A DNA stretch of 64,000 nt from Pirellulaceae bacterium (GTDB lineage Bacteria > Planctomycetota > Planctomycetia > Pirellulales > Pirellulaceae), in NCBI GenBank assembly GCA_019636375.1, contig JAHBXS010000001.1, forward strand, positions 310,001 to 374,000. The letters are read 5' to 3'. Below the pieces are notes generated by a model, which had not been told where the DNA came from, searched no databases, and saw only the letters and a list, made by a program, of their open reading frames with translations. This document shows positions 57,073 through 64,000 of this stretch, piece after piece; the stretch's first letter is position 1, and every line of letters starts with the position of its first letter. The position numbers and the translations under genes are program-made.

Positions 57073-57462
57073 ATGCCAAGTTATGACAAACCCAATCGTT
57101 CCACCTATTTTACCGGCCACTTCTATGACAAGATGGCCGAAGACTTGCAACTTACCGGCAAATCGCAGCGGACGGTCCACGGTTACTTGCGGGCCGTGCG
57201 GCAACTGGCCGACTACTGCGGCAAACCATTCCCGAAGGGCCGTTTTAAAAACAACCCAGGAAAGTGGCCGAAGAAGGTCGGCGCCTACCGCCAATTTCAA
57301 TCAACACAACGTACAAAACAAACCAAAACCCGCCGCCATCCGCCGCTACAACGGCACCCTTCGCGAATTCGAAAGGCCAAAATCACTCATACTGAACTTC
57401 AAGAAACCATCTTCACCGGTAAAAACCACCGGGAGGCCAATGGGCAATCGTCCGACTGTTGA
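57073..57462 (+). pseudogene. N-terminal remnant of a tyrosine recombinase
   Basis: From ATG 57073 (after GAGGAG) it encodes MAEDLQLTGKSQRTVHGYLR and AVRQLADYCGKPF, the SAM-like core-binding domain of planctomycete tyrosine recombinases often found beside IS91-type elements. Homology is lost after FPKGRFKNN and the frame continues in low-complexity basic sequence. The catalytic domain is absent. It lies about 150 bases left of the cassette array, but it does not look like IntI. Confidence 0.65.
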
Positions 57463-57613
57463 GCAATTGAAATGCCAAAAGTTTGAAAACCCAAACTGGA
57501 ATCTCGAAAAAAGAATCAATCACCAATCAGACAAACAATCACACTCCTGACTCACCACGCACCAACCTCTAGCCCAAACATCTCACCGAGCTTCCTGAAC
57601 ACTCACCGGGCTT

Positions 57614-57686
57614 CTTGAACAAAGGCCTTGACCTTCGGCTCCGCTCCTGCGTCGCTCCGCGAAGTCAAAGCCTTATTGGTTATCCC
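57614..57686 (-). other. attC5-like recombination site
   Basis: The R'' core is GGGATAAC and the R' core GTTCAAG. The arms pair AAGGCTTTGACTTCGC with GCGAAGGTCAAGGCCTT, with unpaired bases on one arm as in attC. The shortest site of the array. The stop codon of the cassette 5 gene overlaps R''. Confidence 0.8.
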
Positions 57687-58030
57687 GTCGTTTTCGGCAG
57701 TTCGTCAAGGTCTTGGTCGCGGTCATAATGATGGAGCAGCAAGTAATCGTCCCATCCATTATCACCCGTGACAGTCACGATCATTGCCGGTGAGAATTCA
57801 CTGCCGGGCAGTTTGGATTCGACGAGTGGCCATTTCATTCGTTCCCATGTCGTACAGGGATCATTGGATTCAATGAGGACGTTAACGTACTCCCCATTGT
57901 CGTTTCCAGTTTGGATCTCGACACGCTCATCCCACGAACCAGCGATTTTTCCGAAAATGTCTAACACATCAGTTTTGGTCATGAAGGAAAGGCGATCGAT
58001 TTGAATCTGGCAACAAAACGTTCGAGTCAT
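57680..58030 (-). CDS. Cassette 5 protein, unknown
   Basis: 116 residues, small and acidic at the C-terminus (YDRDQDLDELPKTTG). No family recognised. MTKTDVLDIFGKIAGSWDER begins at codon 17 and could be the true start (57982); I kept 58030, which has GGAATTCGACC before it. VNVLIESNDPCTTWERMKWP is a well-formed region. Its start lies 52 bases after the cassette boundary and its stop is inside attC5. Confidence 0.6.
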   Translation of the reverse strand: MTRTFCCQIQIDRLSFMTKTDVLDIFGKIAGSWDERVEIQTGNDNGEYVNVLIESNDPCTTWERMKWPLVESKLPGSEFSPAMIVTVTGDNGWDDYLLLHHYDRDQDLDELPKTTG

Positions 58031-58075
58031 AGGTCGAATTCCATGGCCAGTTGACGACTCAGACCAATTCTAGTC

Positions 58076-58169
58076 GGGATAACGACTGGGTTCAGCGGGC
58101 GGGCGCGAAGGAGCAACCATTGCCAAACCGCCCGGCTCGCCCGCTCCGTTGCAACCCTTGGTTCTGCTC
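58076..58169 (-). other. attC4-like recombination site
   Basis: R'' is GAGCAGAAC and R' GTTATCCC. The inner arms pair GAGCGGGC with GCCCGCT, and CAAGGGTTG with TGAACCCAG-type sequence, imperfectly. It follows the cassette 4 stop by 21 bases. Confidence 0.75.
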
Positions 58170-58190
58170 GTTTTCTGTTCGAAACCGCGT

Positions 58191-58523
58191 TCAGTGGTGG
58201 TTCTGCTCCGGGGCGGATTGAGCGATTTCAATCGTACCAGATTCATAGCGCAAAGTCATCGAACCATCGGGAGTGTTTAGGTTCAGTTCCCCAGTGTCGT
58301 AGTTCATTTCTGTAATCCGAATGCGTTCACCATCAATGGGGCCAATTCCGATACCTATACCGTTTTCGGGATACGCAAGTTCCGCATCTCTTGCAACACG
58401 CTGCCAGTCAAACATCGTATATACTCCGCGCCCTGAGTGGCTGATGACAAGCAAATAATCCCCATTGCGACTAAAGCCCATCGCGACAACGCCGCCGACA
58501 TGTAGGTAGGTTTCTTTCGGCAA
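58191..58523 (-). CDS. Cassette 4 protein, unknown
   Basis: 110 residues starting at TTG 58523, which has a strong AGGAGG five bases upstream; no better start exists. VGGVVAMGFSRNGDYLLVIS and HSGRGVYTMFDWQRVARDAE with GIGIGPIDGERIRITEMNYD suggest a beta-rich repeat fold. No family named. It is the single gene of cassette 4. Confidence 0.65.
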   Translation of the reverse strand: MPKETYLHVGGVVAMGFSRNGDYLLVISHSGRGVYTMFDWQRVARDAELAYPENGIGIGIGPIDGERIRITEMNYDTGELNLNTPDGSMTLRYESGTIEIAQSAPEQNHH

Positions 58524-58583
58524 TGATGCCTCCTGGAATTTTCAACTCTGGGACTTCGGTGGTTTGCCACAAGATTCGATTGA

Positions 58584-58674
58584 GAGCAGAGCAGCGATCA
58601 CCCAGTCGCCGCCAAAACACTATGATTCAAATTCGCGGCCGACCGGCGACTTGGGTGCATCGCCTGGTTCGCCG
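58584..58674 (-). other. attC3-like recombination site, R' core mutated
   Basis: R'' is CGGCGAAC. The R' position reads GCTCTGCTC, where GTTCTGCTC is expected from the next cassette's R''. The arms pair GGCGATGCACCCAAGTCGCC with GGCGACTGGGTGATCGC, with unpaired bases as in attC. Confidence 0.78.
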
Positions 58675-58683
58675 AATCGTACG

Positions 58684-58980
58684 CTATTTGTGACCGAGGA
58701 ATTCTGCGATTGATCGAACCAATGCCTCGGCTCCTGGACTCTTCGCGACGACAATGAATCCCGACCAGTTGTCCCATTCCAGCCCGACCAGGTTCTGGCC
58801 ATCCGTGTAGTCGCGGAACATCTCGTCGAACCCAATAACCAGCTCGCCCACAGCTCTCAAGTCGAACTTGTTGACGATACGATCGCAGGTCTCAGGGTAC
58901 CGGTCAGACTCCAGGTCAAACACTTCGTGCGTCAGACGATTGCTGGCATCGTAATGAAAGTGTCCGCGCGGGTTCGTCAT
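58684..58980 (-). CDS. Cassette 3 protein, unknown
   Basis: 98 residues from ATG 58980 with AGGA before it. FHYDASNRLTHEVFDLESDR, then IVNKFDLRAVGELVIGFDEM and GLEWDNWSGFIVVAKSPGAE suggest a small alpha/beta protein. No family recognised. The start is 36 bases into cassette 3 and the stop is ten bases from attC3. Confidence 0.65.
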   Translation of the reverse strand: MTNPRGHFHYDASNRLTHEVFDLESDRYPETCDRIVNKFDLRAVGELVIGFDEMFRDYTDGQNLVGLEWDNWSGFIVVAKSPGAEALVRSIAEFLGHK

Positions 58981-59009
58981 CGTGTCCTACGTCGGTGTCT
59001 TCAGTGTAT

Positions 59010-59102
<93 letters not shown>

Positions 59103-59109
59103 CCGGATT

Positions 59110-59643
59110 CTAGGATTTGCCCACGTCGTCTTTGTCAGCCTCGTCGTCCTCCGTGTCAGGCGGCGCAGGGAGAGCTTTCCATGTCATCGGCTTACCATCG
59201 GCCGTTACGGCTGTCGGTTGATCGCCGAGCAATACCTGAATTTGTGCGAGTGATGTTCCATCGGGTATCCCGTATAGCCAGATTTCATGCAATGTTGCAG
59301 CTCGTTGGGCAGCCTTTGAACGTTCCCGTTCGAGTTCGATTACTTCTTTCATGAAGGATACTTGTTGACGCTGATTCAGATGCCGACAAGCAAGGGATCC
59401 GATCAATGCGATTCCACCGACGATTACCCCGGCGATCGCGACGCCTTCTGGAAGGCGAAAAAGAGCAGCCACGAGAGACACTGCGATGACAACAGCGGAG
59501 AATCCGGCGCAGTACCCGGTGTAGTCCTTATTGAATCGTTCACGTGCTTCGTCAACGACTGTCGCGACACGTTTCGAGTGTTCCTCGAAGTGCTTTACGT
59601 GCTCGTGCAGAAATGAAGATATGCGCCAGTCTTTGTGTGTCAT
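59110..59643 (-). CDS. Cassette 2 membrane protein, unknown
   Basis: 177 residues from ATG 59643, 15 bases into the cassette; the longer frame to 59685 would cross the cassette junction and is rejected. Two membrane helices lie at about residues 42-60 and 66-84 (GFSAVVIAVSLVAALFRLPE, then GVAIAGVIVGGIALIGSLAC), flanked by helical soluble parts (HVKHFEEHSKRVATVVDEAR). The C-terminal tail is very acidic. No family named. Confidence 0.68.
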   Translation of the reverse strand: MTHKDWRISSFLHEHVKHFEEHSKRVATVVDEARERFNKDYTGYCAGFSAVVIAVSLVAALFRLPEGVAIAGVIVGGIALIGSLACRHLNQRQQVSFMKEVIELERERSKAAQRAATLHEIWLYGIPDGTSLAQIQVLLGDQPTAVTADGKPMTWKALPAPPDTEDDEADKDDVGKS

Positions 59644-59652
59644 GCTTTTTGC

Positions 59653-59745
59653 AAATAACGACGGCGGTAACCGAGTCGCCGCCAAAAAACTTTGATTTCA
59701 AAATGCCGGCTAAACGGCGACTTCGGTTCACCGCTTTGTTCGCCG
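59653..59745 (-). other. attC1-like recombination site
   Basis: R'' is CGGCGAAC and R' GTTATTTG. The arms pair GCGGTGAACCGAAGTCGCC with GGCGACTCGGTTACCGC, perfect apart from two unpaired bases on one arm. This is the clearest attC of the array. Confidence 0.85.
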
Positions 59746-59777
59746 CTTCTTTTTTTAATTACGTTGCAGCTCGCCCA

Positions 59778-60146
59778 TCAGACATTCGGATCGTTGCCAC
59801 AGTGAGAGCACACAACGCCATCCCACCGGTAAGAGAATCCACATTTCGGGCAACGCCCGGCGTGCCCCCAGCGTGTGCGGTCAATCGGAGGTACGCGAAG
59901 CCAATCGCAGTTCGGACAGTCCATTTGGTTTGCACCTCGCAGTCCTCCACCGCACTTCGGGCAAATCCCGCTGTAAGATACAAACGAGGGTATCGGATGT
60001 TTAGATTCGATTAGTGAAATGGCGTCGTCGATGGATCCAGCTTCCGCAAGGATCAATTTGCACTGCATCACGCCGTAGCCAGTTCGTTTACGGAGCTCCA
60101 TCACGGATTTTGCGTCGACTTTCTGCAGTGGAGTTTGATCCGGCAT
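59778..60146 (-). CDS. Cassette 1 protein: EF-Ts N-terminal (UBA-like) domain plus zinc ribbons
   Basis: 122 residues from ATG 60146, 16 bases inside the cassette boundary; the longer frame to 60176 would cross the boundary. VMELRKRTGYGVMQCKLILA and EAGSIDDAISLIE match the UBA-like N-domain of elongation factor Ts. Then two zinc-ribbon CxxC pairs: ICPKCGGGLRG with CPNCDW, and RCPKCGFSYRW with CSHCGND. EF-Ts itself would have a large exchange domain instead. The fusion suggests a ribosome- or translation-related regulator; role unknown. Confidence 0.72.
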   Translation of the reverse strand: MPDQTPLQKVDAKSVMELRKRTGYGVMQCKLILAEAGSIDDAISLIESKHPIPSFVSYSGICPKCGGGLRGANQMDCPNCDWLRVPPIDRTRWGHAGRCPKCGFSYRWDGVVCSHCGNDPNV

Positions 60147-60175
60147 GGCTTCTGTCGGCGAACTTGTAATTATCA

Positions 60176-60287
60176 TCGGCTAGCGCGTGATAAGTGGATA
60201 AAACACGGCTAAAACCTCGGTTACAGTGTAAATAAATTTTAAAACTCAGTCAACAAGTTGGTTTCGGGAAAAAGCTCGGCTAGCGCG
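60176..60287. repeat. Direct repeat of TCGGCTAGCGCG exactly 100 bases apart, at the head of the array
   Basis: TCGGCTAGCGCG at 60176-60187 and again at 60276-60287, each followed by (T)GATAA. It lies just before the first cassette core at 60163, where an attI would be expected. Between them is A/T-rich DNA. An attI relic or expression region is possible but unproven. Confidence 0.4.
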
Positions 60288-60848
60288 GATAATCCCGTAT
60301 TAACGCGCTGGAGGGCGGGCAGGTTGGAAGCTGATGGGGCGAGGTTTGAAAATGGGGGGGCTTTGTTTGGGAAATTTTTGGCGGCGTTGAAGGCTGGCGT
60401 TTAATGGGGCAGCGTTCATTGGCGTGGCGAGCATGGGCGAGGTTCGGCAGGCGGGACGCCTGCGGTCCCGGATGGCGGCCAATATGAATTGGGCTCGGGT
60501 GGTGCGCTGGTGTAGGTACGGTAGGTCTTGCGAGTGGGATGACTGCGGTGCCGTGTGGAGGGATTTCGGGAGTAAGGAGAGCGATGAGGCATTTAGTATC
60601 ACCGATGACAAAATATGACAAACCAAAGGGATTCCGTGATCTGGAATGAGTGTTTGCGTTAAAGGGATGATTGATCGGTTTGATTCGATGGCTGTTCTAT
60701 TCGGTTCGTTTTGGAGATTTAGTAGATGGATGTGGCCTTTTGGGGTGGCATAAATCGCGCGGGTGAGTGGTTCTGAGAAACCAGGTCGGATGGTTGCCGT
60801 GAATTGCTCAATGGGCCAGCGAATTTTGATGACGCTTCTGAGCATTTC
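60288..60848. other. Noncoding region right of the array
   Basis: About 560 bases with only low-complexity open frames, including GGCAGGCGGGACGCCTGC at 60446-60463, a small hairpin common in such genomes. No integrase gene was found where intI would be expected. Confidence 0.45.
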
Positions 60849-60965
60849 CATCTTTTACCCAACATCTTTCACCAAAAACGATCACTGATTAAGAGTCAGA
60901 GCGGGATTTTTGATCGGACGATTGCAAGCTGGTTTTTATTGGTAAAGGATGTGGGCTAAAAGATG
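60849..60965. repeat. 27-bp imperfect inverted repeat pair
   Basis: The 27-mer at 60849-60875 is the reverse complement of the 27-mer at 60939-60965, with 23 of 27 matches. Each contains two related 11-mers (GGTGAAAGATG-type and GGGTAAAAGATG-type). They flank 63 bases. It may be a small non-autonomous element. Confidence 0.6.
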
Positions 60966-61103
60966 TTGCACGTGATTTTTTAGGGAAATTTTTGGAGCGG
61001 ATGTCCATTCGGATTTTCGATAGGACTCGTCAAATTTCCATAACAATGCATTTGAGACTCACTTCGCATTCGATTCAAGAACAACCTAGCGAAGTCCCCG
61101 TTT

Positions 61104-62132
61104 TTACAGGTTTTCATCGTCTGCGTTGCTGTTTCCGGCTGGGGGATTCTCGGCGGATTTCTCTTCGAACTGGCTAATCAGAAGCAAAACTCGTGTTCCC
61201 AGCGGAGGGATTTTGTCGGTGTTGGCCTCGAACATCAAGTTGGACATCTCGTCTGTACTGCGGACAGGAATGTCGATCGTTGCATCTGGAAAATTCGAAA
61301 CGCAAATGAAACTTCCTGAATTGCCAGAATAGATTTTTCGGTCGGAGTTCCAATCGTCGATAAATTCGCTGCCCGCAAAAATCCAAGGCAGATCCAACTC
61401 TACCTTGGTCCTCATGTAGCGGACCAATTCTTGCGAGCGAACTTCATGGGCCTCTCCATCTCGAAAAAATCGAACTTTGATTTCTAACTTTGGACCATGT
61501 GCGGGTTCATAATCCGGATCAAACCGCGCCGGATTGCCGGGTTCAATGTCGAGTGCCAGCAACGCAGCGTGGATCAATTCGGGGCGAGCGTTGGCCGACA
61601 CGACCGATTCATGTTCCTTGGTATTGCGTGGACAGGCAAACATTTCGAGCATTCCAGCCCGAAGGCAAATCCAGCCTCCGACGACCACGGTTTTGTTTTC
61701 GATGTCGATCCACAGTTCGTGTCGGGGGTGCAAGCGTTGCCAGTTCTCATCGATGTCGGGCAACGGTGTGGCGTACAATTCCTCTTCATCGTCCAGCGTG
61801 GCACGCTCTGAATCAGCGTTTTCGTTTCCGGCATCTTGCTCCTCGTCGCTGACAATTTGGTTTTTATTCGGCAACTCCCCCTGCTCCTCGGATTCCTGTG
61901 AAGCTTTCCCAGGTAGTTCGACGCCTGTTTGTTTGTCGTCGCTTCTTGAGCCGTTCTTTGTTTCGGCTTCAGAAGATTGTGACGGTAGCATGTCCGTAGA
62001 TTCGTCTACTTGTTTGACTTGCTTGTCTGGCTTTTTTGAATCACTTGACGGATTGTTTGGTGAACCTGTGCAGCCACACAGCACTACCAGAGTTCCAATA
62101 ACGAAGGCCGTCAGCAAATACTCGAATTTCAT
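61104..62132 (-). CDS. YdjY-domain lipoprotein
   Basis: 342 residues. A signal with lipobox (LTAFVIGTLVVLCGC) predicts lipidation at Cys21. A disordered Asp/Glu/Ser-rich stretch (about 25-115) follows. The YdjY domain from about 125 has ELWIDIENKTVVVGGWICLR, GMLEMFACPRNTKEHESVV and HAALLALDIEPGNPARFDPD, a family frequent in planctomycetes. Its function is unknown. It is last in a run of minus-strand genes behind a cytochrome-like gene. Confidence 0.85.
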   Translation of the reverse strand: MKFEYLLTAFVIGTLVVLCGCTGSPNNPSSDSKKPDKQVKQVDESTDMLPSQSSEAETKNGSRSDDKQTGVELPGKASQESEEQGELPNKNQIVSDEEQDAGNENADSERATLDDEEELYATPLPDIDENWQRLHPRHELWIDIENKTVVVGGWICLRAGMLEMFACPRNTKEHESVVSANARPELIHAALLALDIEPGNPARFDPDYEPAHGPKLEIKVRFFRDGEAHEVRSQELVRYMRTKVELDLPWIFAGSEFIDDWNSDRKIYSGNSGSFICVSNFPDATIDIPVRSTDEMSNLMFEANTDKIPPLGTRVLLLISQFEEKSAENPPAGNSNADDENL

Positions 62133-62184
62133 GGGACGCCATTTCCTAAAGTTTCATTAAATCATTGCCGCCAAGACTTACCCA

Positions 62185-62616
62185 TTAAGGAAAAAATTTG
62201 CCCCAAGTCGAGGGTGGATCGTTAGGGATATTTAATGGCTCATCAGAGAGTCGCGCGTCGAGGCAACGCATTTCTTCATCGAGCGATTTTAGCAGGGAAC
62301 GAAAATCGTTGTTACCTGAGATTTCCGGATTTGCTCGAGCTTCGGCAGCATACAACTGGCGGACTTGGGAGAGTTGTCGCCGAGCAAGGCTGACGATTTC
62401 TTCGATTTCGTCTCGCCCTCGGCGGGCCGGCCAGAGCCCCTCGCGGCAGAATAAGATCACCATCGCGGCCGCTGCCCTAATCTGATGCGGAAACCGGCGA
62501 GGATCGTTTTCCAGTGTCTTGGTCACCATTGAGGTGAATTTCGTCCAAGCTTCTGTTCGACTCCAAAAATCCGTGCCTCGTTGATCGCACCAAGGAGCCA
62601 GTTTTGAAATGTCCAT
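62185..62616 (-). CDS. Conserved small protein, paralogue of 62627-63052
   Basis: 143 residues. It shares end motifs with its neighbour: LAPWCDQRGTDFWSRTEAW near the start and PPSTWGKFFP at the end. The middle is helical (IRAAAAMVILFCREGLWPAR). No family recognised. It starts 10 bases after the neighbour's stop. Confidence 0.6.
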   Translation of the reverse strand: MDISKLAPWCDQRGTDFWSRTEAWTKFTSMVTKTLENDPRRFPHQIRAAAAMVILFCREGLWPARRGRDEIEEIVSLARRQLSQVRQLYAAEARANPEISGNNDFRSLLKSLDEEMRCLDARLSDEPLNIPNDPPSTWGKFFP

Positions 62617-62626
62617 GTCAAATTCC

Positions 62627-63052
62627 TTAATTCCAAAACCGTTTCCAAGTGTGGGGCAATTTCAATGGAACGACCCGTTTCGAGATTCCTCCTCGCCGCC
62701 GGACCATTTCCACTTCGACTTGCCAGTCTTCGGCGATTAACTTCGCCGCCTTTGGCTCGAACGACTTACCAAACGCCGGATCGTCTTGCTGGAATTGCCG
62801 GGCGACAGAGTGCAGTCTCATCGCGCAGCGAACAAAATTTGCACGACGATTTTCTGGCCAAATTTGCGGATGCCCCAACAACGCGGCCAACATCCCGAAA
62901 ACTCGGACTTCGTGAAGATTTAGAGGGCGGGTTTCGTCCGTTACGATCTCTTCGAAAGCGTTGATCAATTCGGATTTATCTAGGATCAATTTGATCCACT
63001 CTTGGGCCTTGGGATGCGCCCAAGGGGCCAGTCCTTCTAAAGTCTCACTCAT
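62627..63052 (-). CDS. Conserved small protein, paralogue of 62185-62616
   Basis: 141 residues from ATG 63052 with AGGGG upstream; the frame to 63082 overlaps the cytochrome-like gene. LAPWAHPKAQEWIKLI at the start and LPHTWKRFWN at the end match the next gene. The middle is helical (VRVFGMLAALLGHPQIWPEN). Unknown family. It lies eight bases after the cytochrome-like gene, clearly the same operon. Confidence 0.6.
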   Translation of the reverse strand: MSETLEGLAPWAHPKAQEWIKLILDKSELINAFEEIVTDETRPLNLHEVRVFGMLAALLGHPQIWPENRRANFVRCAMRLHSVARQFQQDDPAFGKSFEPKAAKLIAEDWQVEVEMVRRRGGISKRVVPLKLPHTWKRFWN

Positions 63053-63060
63053 AGTTTCCC

Positions 63061-64000
63061 CTATCGCCAATCGGCGTGGCAATCGTTGCAGGATTGTTCG
63101 ATACGATTGATCGCGGCAGCGGCGATTTCAAAATTGTCCAGGGAGATGGCCTGACGAACTTCAAGTGCAGCGCGAGCCATTTTGATTGACAGCTCTGCGT
63201 ATTCTTCATCGTCACCGTCTTCAACATCGTCTTGCACAAGGACCTTTCCAATCGCCGCAATCAAGCTGGCGTCATGAAACAATTCTTCCTTGGCGGACGT
63301 AAAGGCGGCCTTGTTGCCGGAGTTTTGTTTAAGACGTTCGAGAGTTTTCTCGAGTCTCTGCATGACGGGGATTCGGTCAACGGCCTGCGACCAATCTAGG
63401 TCACCAGTTGATTCATCGTTGACGGAGAGTTGCCCGCCACGCACCAAGTCGCGAAGTTGGTCTTGGGCGAGTTTCGCACTTTGATAGGCCTGAGGACTGG
63501 TCGTCCTACAGTTCGCTGCGGTTTGAGTAAACAAGGCTTGGGCCGCCAGCGCTGAGTCTTGCCAGCGGACACGTTCTTCATGTTGAGAAATGATCGCGAA
63601 CAGCATCGACAAATCAATGAATACATAACGAGCATTTTGGTAATCGGTCTGGAATTTTACGGGGGTCGTGATCAGGGACTCCAGTTCAATTTGCAAACGT
63701 TTGACTTCATTTTCGAGCGATTCTGCATCGATCAGTTCTTTCCAGAGGCCCAAGGGGGACTCGTCAGCCGCTGCTGCATCCCCAGCCACTTTCGCTGGAG
63801 CATCGGGTGAACGATTCGCATTCACTGCTACGGCGGGTCGTTTTTCTTGGGGTTGCCCGACCAGCCCTTCGGTGAACAGGTTGTTGAAAAACGTCCCTTG
63901 CCATTCTTGGCGTTGGAATCGAGGTCGCTCGGCACGTCGGACTGGTTTAAGGGTCTCTTCATTTTGGGGGTCTTGAATCGCCGCGACAAAAGCTCCCAAA
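63061..64000 (-). CDS. Cytochrome c-like protein with C-terminal CxxCH, runs off window
   Basis: At least 312 residues; the frame is open to the window edge and the true N-terminus is outside. The C-terminus has RIEQSCNDCHADWR with the haem c motif CNDCH. The last ~130 residues are helical (LIAAIGKVLVQDDVEDGDDE, then AELSIKMARAALEVRQAISL), like a four-helix cytochrome c' fold. Its export signal would be out of view. Likely periplasmic. Confidence 0.7.
   Translation of the reverse strand, partial: LGAFVAAIQDPQNEETLKPVRRAERPRFQRQEWQGTFFNNLFTEGLVGQPQEKRPAVAVNANRSPDAPAKVAGDAAAADESPLGLWKELIDAESLENEVKRLQIELESLITTPVKFQTDYQNARYVFIDLSMLFAIISQHEERVRWQDSALAAQALFTQTAANCRTTSPQAYQSAKLAQDQLRDLVRGGQLSVNDESTGDLDWSQAVDRIPVMQRLEKTLERLKQNSGNKAAFTSAKEELFHDASLIAAIGKVLVQDDVEDGDDEEYAELSIKMARAALEVRQAISLDNFEIAAAAINRIEQSCNDCHADWR

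Noticed and set aside
57028..57550. Tyrosine recombinase fragment as the integron integrase of the array
   Set aside because: The visible N-terminus matches IS91-associated planctomycete recombinases rather than IntI, and the catalytic part is missing.
60280..60851. Overlapping open frames of 113 and 183 codons
   Set aside because: Low-complexity proline/arginine/histidine-rich translations across hairpins, with no start signal or family.

Overview
The window looks like chromosome from a planctomycete of the Pirellula/Rhodopirellula type. This rests on gene content: a YdjY-domain lipoprotein, a secreted protein with a planctomycete-style CX4CH haem-like motif, a large secreted hydrolase-fold protein with a GHGAG elbow, a GMC oxidoreductase with a ferredoxin-like cysteine set, and remnants of planctomycete-type tyrosine recombinases. 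Species cannot be assigned from the sequence alone.

Layout. (1) 1-7.4 kb, minus strand: a compound type I restriction-modification operon. Its order is an excisionase-like HTH gene, an hsdM, a GxxExxY gene bracketed by inverted 9-mer triplets, a second hsdM, hsdS, an orphan HsdR N-terminal fragment, a DUF4062/HATPase gene, then the start of a full hsdR. (2) 7.8-12 kb: a small membrane protein, a GH10-like barrel protein, and a group IIC-like intron sitting just after a stem-loop behind an efflux operon. (3) 12-18 kb: a tetR-MFP-RND efflux operon. (4) 18.5-38 kb: housekeeping and secreted proteins (hydrolase-fold protein, TPR protein, fumC, pdxH, zinc-ribbon protein, two degenerate amidohydrolase genes, clpB, dnaK, a methyltransferase). 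(5) 38-47 kb: a PIG-L deacetylase, a decayed island against tRNA-Leu (RHS and integrase remnants), rsgA, a PAS-GAF-REC protein, a phosphoesterase and an Rpn-type nuclease. (6) 47-55 kb: GMC oxidoreductase, an ABC exporter with DinB and RidA genes, and a CrtI-like/FabZ/FabI run. (7) 55-60.2 kb: macro-domain and caspase-fold genes, then a five-cassette integron-type array. (8) 61-64 kb: a YdjY lipoprotein, two small paralogues and a cytochrome c-like protein.

The strongest unexpected signal is the cassette array at 57.6-60.2 kb. Five small minus-strand ORFs are each followed by an imperfect palindrome with attC architecture. Each cassette's opening GTT core is the reverse complement of the R'' core in its own attC, as cassette circularisation predicts; one junction carries a single-base change. 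No integrase gene is visible beside it, so it resembles an integrase-less cassette cluster (CALIN).

Other structural signals include a three-copy ~100 bp palindromic repeat family (17.0, 38.3 and 52.2 kb), a 27 bp inverted repeat pair at 60.9 kb, and ACGATTAG repeats in front of hsdR.
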